Source of the DNA: Nymphaea colorata
Taxonomy: Eukaryota; Streptophyta; Magnoliopsida; Nymphaeales; Nymphaeaceae
Assembly (NCBI RefSeq): GCF_008831285.2
Contig: NC_045143.1
Span: 8,191,503 to 8,255,502, forward strand
Length of the DNA stretch: 64,000 bases
Direction of reading: 5' to 3'
Positions 56,810-64,000 of this stretch are shown here, in pieces. The translations under genes were made by a program, and so were the position numbers. A model generated the notes under the pieces. That model was not told the DNA's origin, did no database searches, and saw only the letters and a program-made list of their open reading frames with translations. How positions within the stretch are numbered: the first letter of the stretch is position 1; each line of letters begins with the position of its first letter.

Positions 56810-57513
56810 ATCTCTCTCTCTCTCTTTCATATGTTTGAATGTGGTTGTGAGATATCATTTTAGTCGACAGATGCCTGTAATACGAGTTTGATTCCAATGT
56901 TTCTGATTCGAAGTTAATGCATATGTTCAGTTTCAACATGTTAATCTAATGGTATATATGACAGGTAAAGCAATTGCCATATTCCTTCTTGAGCTACCAG
57001 GCATGTCCACATATGCTTTTCTATAGATGGCTGGGTAAAGATTCTTGAAGATGTTTTGATTGCTGGACTGTTAAATTGATCGACCGGAAGAGATGGGAAC
57101 CCCCAAAAACACTTTTTAGTATGAAACCTGACCGATCTTACTTGGTTGAGCAGGATGAATATTTCACTCTACCATTTAATAAAATAAAAGAGCCAAAGCC
57201 TTCAGTTAACCCTTCGTCCCCCTTAAAGTGTATGACCTACTTTTGGTGCTTTGGGTACTGCCCTATATATGCTTAACTTTTATTTGAAGCATAAAAAGTT
57301 GACACCTTGAGGATTCAAAATGATACTGGTTGCTGTCAGTCCCAGACTATCCCTTGTGCCAACCCTCTCGGGAACCTGACTGATCTTATATAAGCCAGCA
57401 CATTGGAACTGAATCCCCTGTTTTTTTCTAAGAGGACGTACGTTTGATTTCCATTCCTTGAAATAAGGTATGTAAACGGTGCAGATTTGGTTCAGGCGTT
57501 TCTTAAGTTAGAC
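56810..57513. other. intergenic region between dioxygenase and kinase remnant
   Basis: Begins with a (TC)n tract at about 56811-56826, probably in the 3' UTR. No coding sequence supported. Confidence 0.5.
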
Positions 57514-58757
57514 TTAATCAGATTTCATGTGTTTGGATTTGGATTGAGAATCACATTCAGAAGGAAGGCAAGCCCATGCCTCATTCTTGGATTTGGATTG
57601 AGAATCACATTCAGAAGGAAGGCAAGCCCATGCCTCATTCTTCCGTGTCTCTGGAAAAGGCTTGTTTTGAACAGTGTTCCTGGCAGACATCTTGTAGAAT
57701 CTGCAAAGCACAAGGCGACAGTATCCTGCCGCCATGCCTAATGTTGGTCTATCAACTGGATTCCATTGTATGCACCACAATGCTATAGTGGTTATCTTTC
57801 TAATAATTTCATCTTGTCCTTCGCTAATGCCTTCAAATTTCTGATTCACTAAAAGTGTGTCATGAATCCACTGAAGAAAATATGCTTCACTAGAATAACC
57901 ATCAGTGGGCTGGCTTTTTCCTTCATCCCAAGCACAGCTATCAGTAGCATTCCAAAGCTATAAACATCGGATTTATGTGAGACATGCTTGGAATTGCCAT
58001 AGAATAGCTCAGGTGCAATGTAACTGATTGTGCCTTTGCCTTCTGTAATAGTTACAATGCTCTGCCCCTTGCAATATGATCTTGCTAGGCCAAAATCAGA
58101 GATCTTTGGTATAAAGTCTTGGCCTAGAAGAATGTTATGTGGCTTGATGTCAAAGTGGATGATTCTTAGATGACAACCTTGGTGTAGATATTCAATTCCC
58201 TTGGCAATGCCTAGTCCTATGTCATATAACCTTTTTGGCCTAAACATGCAACGACCTGCAATTATGGAGTTAGTAATCTTCTCAAGTGAACCATTCGCCT
58301 TGAATTCATACACAAGTGCCCTTCTCGACCCTTCAATGCAGAAGCCAAGAAGTCGAACGACATTGACATGGTGAATCATACCAATGGTAGCAAATTCATT
58401 CCAAAATTCTTCCCCATCATTATATGATTTTTCCATTTGCTTTACGGCCACCGGTGTGCCATTGGATAACCATCCTTGAAAGACAGTCCCATAGCCACCC
58501 TGCCCGAGTTTATACTTGATTTTCTTTGTCATTTTAGTTATCTCATTGTATGTGTATCTAGTGGCTGTGAGAGTTTTGTATTCAAGCAATACCTTCTCAA
58601 TTGCTGGTGCATGGAGTTGGAAGCATCCGTTTTCTGTAGGAGGTCTTCTTGAACGAGAAACCCAAAGGGATCCAATGACGAACAGTAAACATGCTAACAG
58701 AAAACTGTCGATAGCTGCTGCTAGGCCTGTTGAATTGAAAATGAAGATTATACTCAT
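57514..58757 (-). pseudogene. LRK10L-type receptor-like kinase, frameshifted and lacking an ectodomain
   Basis: The exon likely starts at the acceptor near 58727 with a transmembrane segment (FLLACLLFVIGSLWV). The Ser/Thr kinase domain follows: Gly loop LGQGGYGTVFQG, VAVK, catalytic loop HFDIKPHNILL, SDFGLA, GTISYIAPELF and SHKSDVYSFGMLL. HFDIKPHN is characteristic of LRK10L/Lr10-like and PR5K-like kinases. Near 57925 the frame is lost: the long frame ends in nonsense at 57849, while a second frame resumes with QPTDGYSSEAYFLQWIHDTL and reaches IALWCIQWNPVDRPTLGM. A one-base-type indel therefore separates the two kinase parts. The tail carries a 54-bp tandem duplication. No GUB_WAK ectodomain exon was recognised upstream. 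Most likely a pseudogene; a sequencing error is the alternative. Confidence 0.82.
57535..57642. repeat. 54-bp perfect tandem duplication
   Basis: GGATTTGGATTGAGAATCAC starts at 57535 and again at 57589. The two 54-bp units appear identical and, in the kinase frame, repeat 18 residues ending KS. Confidence 0.95.
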
Positions 58758-59964
58758 GGTAGTATAGCACTCGAGAGTTAAAGCTTTTCCTTCTTATAAG
58801 GTATAAAATCTATGTTAAGATTCAGAAGTTATGTGTTGAACTTCATCACAGTCCAAATGTCTTTGTTCTAAATTTCTAATCATCTAATACGCAGCCAGCC
58901 AACCACGAAGCTGGGCATGGTTGATCCGTTGTATCTGCAGGTGTGTGCAAAGATGTTATATAAGAAAAACCTGTGAGAACTTACCTATTATGGTTTGCGT
59001 CCATTTGCTTGAGCGTCCTGCATATCAAAGCAAAGTGAAAAATTTTCAATTGATATAAAGTCTATATGACAACCAATCTTACGAAATATGTAAAGGGTTC
59101 TCATCAAATGCAAGAAACATGTATAATAACATGAATGACCAGGAAAAACTACAGATAGGTCGGGCGGAAACAAATGGCAGACAAGAGGGCATAGTCCCCA
59201 CAAGATTTCAAAAAATTCAGAAGTTCTTTCCCACAAAACCCCAAAACAAACTTACTTTTAAGGGAGACCACTCACCCGTGCCCATTACTCATACGATTCA
59301 GAGAGCTTGCGACCTAATGAGAATATTAAGACGTGACAGCAACCACTCGACCACTCTGTAATTTAAACTTAAGTCCCTTTAAAAGGTGGACCACCTTTTG
59401 GTGCCTATTGGACTATAACCAATCACTTAAGTTGAAAAATAGGATTGAGTCCGCTTAAAATTAATTTGTATAGAAAATGAAAAGCGTGTCGTATCTAGAA
59501 ACTTTTCCTGGCAACTCTTTCAGGGAGCACTGCAGAAGTCTTCGATGAATGACTTGGGATATAGTAATCTATGTCAATGCTGCGGTCATGGTACGAGATA
59601 TACATTGCTCCTGATGGAAAAGCTTTTGTTGAAGATAAAAACTCGTGTGATGAGGATGGTAAATTTTTCTTACCACAGTTTCGATGTGTTGGGGAGCCAT
59701 CTGAGATGACAGAACCGATAAAGCTATACGGGAAAGACAACATAAGGATGAGCAGAAACCAGGCGTTGTCGGGCCTCAGGCCGGCTTCAAGCCCGAACCT
59801 GCTCATTTGGCCTTCTATTTCGTCATTATGACTGTAACGAGCTACTGCTACGACAGATTGAACTGCCCAACATAGCTGAAAGTTATAGATCGATGCCCTC
59901 CGCATCTTCTCTAGTTGTAGATTAACGTTCCTTCGGACTCTAGCTTATTCCAACTATGAAAACA
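58758..59964. other. region upstream of the kinase remnant
   Basis: A minus-strand frame at 59495-59905 contains a hydrophobic segment (WFLLILMLSFPYSFIGSVI) followed by HRNCGKK. It could be a worn signal peptide and ectodomain start of the kinase gene, but it lacks the usual cysteine pattern and is not supported as a gene. Otherwise nothing recognised. Confidence 0.3.
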
Positions 59965-60224
59965 TGTGATTCCCAACGAGAGAGTGAGAAAATAACAATA
60001 AGGAAGAAGAAGAAGAAGAGACTCAATTGGAAGAATCGTAACTTCTATGTATTGCTATTGACAACTTTTCATCCTAATATACACGGTAGCAAGAATTTAG
60101 GGATATGGAATTACAACGGTTTCTTTGTTACAACAAAATTTGTAAACAATATCTTGACTAATAAAGAAGATTTTATCTTCAAAATCCAAACTGATTCGGT
60201 AGCCATCCTGCTAGTCATCCTACA
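59965..60224 (-). repeat. 3' LTR of the copia element
   Basis: On the minus strand it starts TGTAGGATGACTAGC just after the purine-rich tract TTGAGGGAGAG (60235-60225) and ends near GGGAATCACA (TGT...ACA ends), about 260 bp. The exact outer end is a judgement; the target-site duplication cannot be checked. Confidence 0.65.
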
Positions 60225-60231
60225 CTCTCCC

Positions 60232-61716
60232 TCAAGTTGGAGTGTGTAGATCTGTGACACCCAACTTGGCCTTCAAGCTTTGGAACATATCCCTGCCCAA
60301 TGGTTTTGTGAAAATATCAGCCAGCTGCAATGACGTGGATACATGCTGAGGTTGAATTACTTTTTGTTGAACCTTCTTTCGAACAAAGTGACAATCCAGT
60401 TCTATATGTTTTGTTCGTTCATGAAAAACTGGATTTTTGGAGATATACAAGGCTGCTTGATTGTCACAATATAGGCTTATTGGTTTGTGATGGTGTACAT
60501 CTAAATCCTTTAATAGTGCCTTCAACCATACAATTTCGCATGCAGCAGTAGCCATCGCTCGATATTCTGCTTCTGCGGATGATCTTGCTGCGGTAGTTTG
60601 CTTCTTTAACTTCCATGAAATTGGACTTTTATCGAGAAAAACCACAAAACCACTTACTGATTTCCAACTTGAAGGACAACTCGCCCAATCAGAATCACAA
60701 TATGCTCTTAACTGCATTTCACTAGATGATGATAGAAAGATACCTTTTCCAGGAGATGATTTTAAGTATCTTAATATACGAAGAGCTGCTTCATAATGTG
60801 GAAGTCGTGGTGATTGCATGAATTGACTTAAAGTATGAACTGAATATGTTATTTCTGGATGAGTAATGGTCAAATTGATCAAGCGCCCTACTAACCTTCG
60901 ATACATAGCTGGATCTTTAATCGGTTCACCTTCTTCTGGAGTTAGTTTCAGTTTTTGATCCATAGGAAAATCGGCTGGTTTTGCTCCTAATAGACCAGCG
61001 TCAAGAATCTCCAATGCATACTTTCTTTGATTTAAAAATATCCCGGATGGCGCTCGAGCAACCTCAATTCCTAGGAAATACTTGAGATTTCCTAGATCTT
61101 TTATATGGAATCTGGAGTGTAAGAAGGTCTTGATTGAAGAAATACCTTGCTCATCATTTCCTGTAATATTAAGATCATCCACATACACTAGGATAGCAAT
61201 AAACTGATTTCCAGGAGTGAATAATGTGTAATCTGCATTGGATTGAATAAAATGAGCATCCTTAAGGGCAGTCATGAGCTTGTGAAACCAGTTACGTGGT
61301 GATTGTTTAAGTCCATACAAGGACTTATGGAGGCGACAAACAGTCGTACTGGAATACTCCCCCTCATGAAGAAGACCTGGAGGAATGGTCATATAAACTT
61401 CTTCGTGCAGCTCCCTATGTATGAATGCATTACTAACGTCCATTTGATATAGGGACCATTGACGAGTTGCAGCAACCGCAAGTAAAGTCCTCATGGTAGT
61501 AAGCTTTGCGACTGGAGCAAAAGTCTCATGAACATCAATACCCTCAATTTGTGTATACCCTTTTGCTACAAGTCGGGCTTTGTAGCGTTCGATGGTACCA
61601 TCAGACCCCCGTTTGACTTTATATACCCAACGACAACCAATTGGAATTTTATTTGGAGGTAGGGTAGTAAGGGACCAGGTGGTATTTTGTTGGAGAGCAT
61701 GGATCTCATCAGCCAT
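60232..61716 (-). pseudogene. copia reverse transcriptase - RNase H
   Basis: A 494-codon open stretch. RT motifs: CRWVYKVKRGSDG, YKARLVAKGYTQ, QMDVSNAFIH, YGLKQSPRNW and catalytic LVYVDD. RNase H: YCDSDWASCP, SSAEAEYRAM and DNQAALYISKNP. This part is intact in itself but is out of frame with integrase upstream, so it would not be made as part of a polyprotein. The frame ends just before the polypurine tract. Confidence 0.9.
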
Positions 61717-61789
61717 AGCTTGGCGCGCCAGTGTTGATGTTGCACCGCTTCCGCATACGAGGTAGGTTCAGCATCACTCAAAATAGAGG

Positions 61790-63217
61790 TTAAAAATGCA
61801 AAGTGTTGTGGAGAAACTTAGAATTGTAAAGATAATTTTGAATGGGATACCGTGTACCTGAAGATGGCGTCATGGAGTGAGGATCCTTAGGCAGCGAATC
61901 TGATACCATTACGTTTGAGCACACATACTGATTGAGATATGAAGGTGGGTGTCTTGGGCGGCTTGATTTTCGTATGGTGGGTTCAGATTGGGATGGAATA
62001 GAAGAATTATGATGGTTGACTGGTTCAGTAGAAACGAGATGAGTAGGTGGAATGCATGGCGACATTGGTGGAGCTGGCTCGGGCGCACTTACAATTGGAG
62101 AGTCACTTTCTTCACTCATATAGTCTTCTTGTGGTGTTGGCAGCACAGGTGAGTTCAAACCATCATCATTTTGAAATTGGAATGGGAACCGGTCTTCATA
62201 AAATACCACATTGCGACTTATAAAAATTTCTTTGGAGTCAAAATTATAGACTTTATATCCTTTTTTATTTGAAGGATATCCTACAAAAATGCATTTATAT
62301 GCACGTGTGGTAAATTTATCTCGGTGTACACTCATATTTCGAGCATAACATAAAAAACCAAAGACACGCAAATCTTCATAGATGGGTGTTTTATGAAACA
62401 AGAGTTCAAAAGGAGATTTATTATTCAAAATAGGGGATGGGAGACGATTAATCAAGAAAGTGACTGTTAAAATACATTCGCCTCAAAACTTAATAGGTAA
62501 GTGTGCATGAAAACGAAGCGCTCGGGCGACTTCAAGTAAGTGACGATGTTTTCTTTCAACTCTTCCATTTTGTTGCGGTGTCGCAACACATGAAGTTTGG
62601 TGTTCGATACCATGCATATAAAGAAATTCTTGCATATTATTTGCAAGAAATTCTGAACCATTGTCACTTCGAAGACATTTAATTTTGGTATGAAATTGGT
62701 TTTCTACCATAGCATGGAACCGAGTGAAACAAGAAAAAGTTTCAGACTTAAAACGCATCAAGAAGACCCAAGTTGCACGAGAGAAATCATCAACTATAGT
62801 GAGGAAGTAGTGCGCTCCAGTATGTGAGGGCGTGGCATATCCTCCCCAAACATCGCAGTGAAGTAATGCAAATGGAAAACTCACTCTACTACTACTATGA
62901 GAAAAGGGCAAGCAAGAGAACTTAGCTTTATGACAAGCATCACATAGAAATTCATGCTTGGAAATAAGAACATCAGAATTCAAAGATTGAGTTTTGTCAA
63001 ACGACGGGTGTCCAAGTCTCATATGCCAAACATGAGATTTATTAAGGGAAGAAACAGAAAGAGCATGAGAACTAGCCGGTAATCGTAGATGATATAGTCC
63101 GCTGCATAAGCTACCCACTCCAATCAGCCTCTTCGACAAACGGTCTTGAAAGAGACAACAAGATGAGAGAAAAACAGCAGCATAGTCAGTGGTTTTGGTG
63201 AGTTTAGGGATTGACAA
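61790..63217 (-). pseudogene. copia integrase, interrupted by a stop
   Basis: A GAG-pre-integrase zinc-binding region (HMRLGHPS, CDACHKAKFSC) is followed by the integrase core: LHCDVWGGY, FLTIVDDFSRATWVF, LRSDNGSEF and TPQQNGRVERKHRHLL (the D-D-E set is visible). The frame stops at 62483-62485, where LPIKF is followed by TGA instead of the usual Trp, and continues in the same frame as [17 protein letters not shown]. The C-terminal part then loses frame near 61800 before RT. Confidence 0.9.
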
Positions 63218-63227
63218 TAGATTGTAT

Positions 63228-64000
63228 TTAAATTCTGGTATGTAAAGTACATCTATAAGTATGAGGTTCGGCTGGAGTTCTATGGTTCCTGTATGAGTAG
63301 CTGAAAGTTGTTAGGTCATTTGGAAGATTAATAAGGCGAACTTTGGGTAGAGGAATGACATTGGTCATCAAGTGAAGTTGGGGAGTCATATGGTCTGAGG
63401 CTCCGGTATCAATAATCCATGGTAAATGATGGGAGGAATTGAGCATATGCTTACCTGCGACGTTTGCGGTAGCAGGTTTGTCATCAGCACTAAGCCATGC
63501 CATTAATTTGCTGAGTTGATCTTCAGTCAGCTAAGAGAGAACTGTAGCAGCAGTAGTGACATTTGCCGAGGATCCATGTTGAGTGTGTCCGCCTTTACCC
63601 ATTTCAGATGAAGCTTTAGATTTTGGATGGTTAGGCGGGTAGCCATGTAATGCATAGCAGCGTGCTTGGATATGCCCAAGTTGACCACAGTGGTCACATT
63701 TTGGACGTGGCCTGTTCTTCATGTACTACTGTCCTCTTGACTGAAAGTTTTTGTTATAAGAAGGTAACGAATTTACTGTTTAACAGTATTTTCAGAACTT
63801 AAGAGCTGCGGAACTAGTAGTCGCCGAGTTTCCTCTTGCAGCACAAGGGAGTAAACATTGTTAATATTGGGTAATGGATCTATGGCAAGAATCTGGCTTC
63901 TAATGCTGCCATACGATTCATTGAGTCCCATAAAAAATTGATACACTTTCTCACGATCTTGACAGGAATTGAACTCTTTAAAAACACCACAAGAGCATGT
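63228..64000 (-). pseudogene. copia gag and protease, broken
   Basis: From the right edge: a gag segment (REKVYQFFMGLNESYGSIRS) that ends at a stop near 63780; a zinc knuckle CDHCGQLGHIQARC; an in-frame TAG at about 63531; and the aspartic protease active site WIIDTGASDHMT. After LINLPNDLTT the frame shifts; SIPKLTKTTDYA of the next domain is read in a different frame. The gag start lies outside the window. Confidence 0.88.

Larger units (their letters stand above)
59965..64000 (-). mobile_element. Ty1/copia LTR retrotransposon, decayed, 5' end outside window
   Basis: On the minus strand the order is gag - protease - integrase - reverse transcriptase - RNase H - polypurine tract - LTR, the copia order. 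The coding region is spread over three frames with at least three in-frame stops, so the element cannot produce its polyprotein. The 5' LTR and primer-binding site lie beyond 64000, so insertion age by LTR comparison cannot be done here. Confidence 0.93.

Noticed and set aside
59495-59905. Minus-strand 136-codon ORF as the ectodomain exon of the receptor kinase
   Set aside because: It has a hydrophobic stretch and one Cys-Gly, but no GUB_WAK cysteine pattern, and no splice path to the kinase exon could be shown.

Overview
This is nuclear DNA from a flowering plant. It has intron-rich genes with GT-AG splice sites, plant-type families (a full-size ABCG/PDR transporter, an LRK10L-like receptor kinase), copia retrotransposons, tRNA-type SINEs and many small DNA transposons. 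The sequence does not identify the species. Gene models below were built by hand: exons were joined at GT/AG sites with reading phase checked at every junction, and families were assigned from motifs recognised by eye. No database search was possible.

Layout. 1-14151: the 3' two thirds of an mRNA capping enzyme gene (+ strand; ten exons seen, covering the guanylyltransferase half; the RNA triphosphatase exons would lie left of the window). Its introns are swollen by two hAT-type elements, two copies of a Mutator-like MITE, a GGTACGG-rich repeat and an antisense copia relic. 14152-16310: convergent intergenic region. 16311-28175: a complete 23-exon ABCG36/PDR8-like transporter (- strand, 1491 aa), with a leader and a TATA/W-box promoter candidate up to about 28.9 kb. 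28.9-52.2 kb: a gene-poor transposon graveyard in which individual insertions can still be delimited by target-site duplications: several small hAT elements, a Tourist-like MITE, two SINEs, satellites and a foldback hairpin, plus two doubtful coding scraps. 52630-56809: a three-exon 2-oxoglutarate/Fe(II) dioxygenase-like gene with a hydrophobic C-terminal tail and an altered active site. 57514-58757: the kinase part of an LRK10L-type receptor kinase (- strand), broken by a frameshift. 59965-64000: the 3' LTR and most of the coding part of a decayed Ty1/copia element (- strand) that runs off the right edge.

The genes do not form a pathway: capping enzyme is RNA-processing housekeeping, and the ABCG36-like pump belongs to a family involved in pathogen defence and xenobiotic export. 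I found no clearly new multi-gene system. The most informative signals are structural: four families of short DNA elements and two SINEs bounded by TSDs, one hAT inserted at the exact edge of another element, a 150-bp three-copy tandem repeat that stays open through compensating indels, a 45-bp-armed hairpin, and the tail-anchored dioxygenase-like protein.
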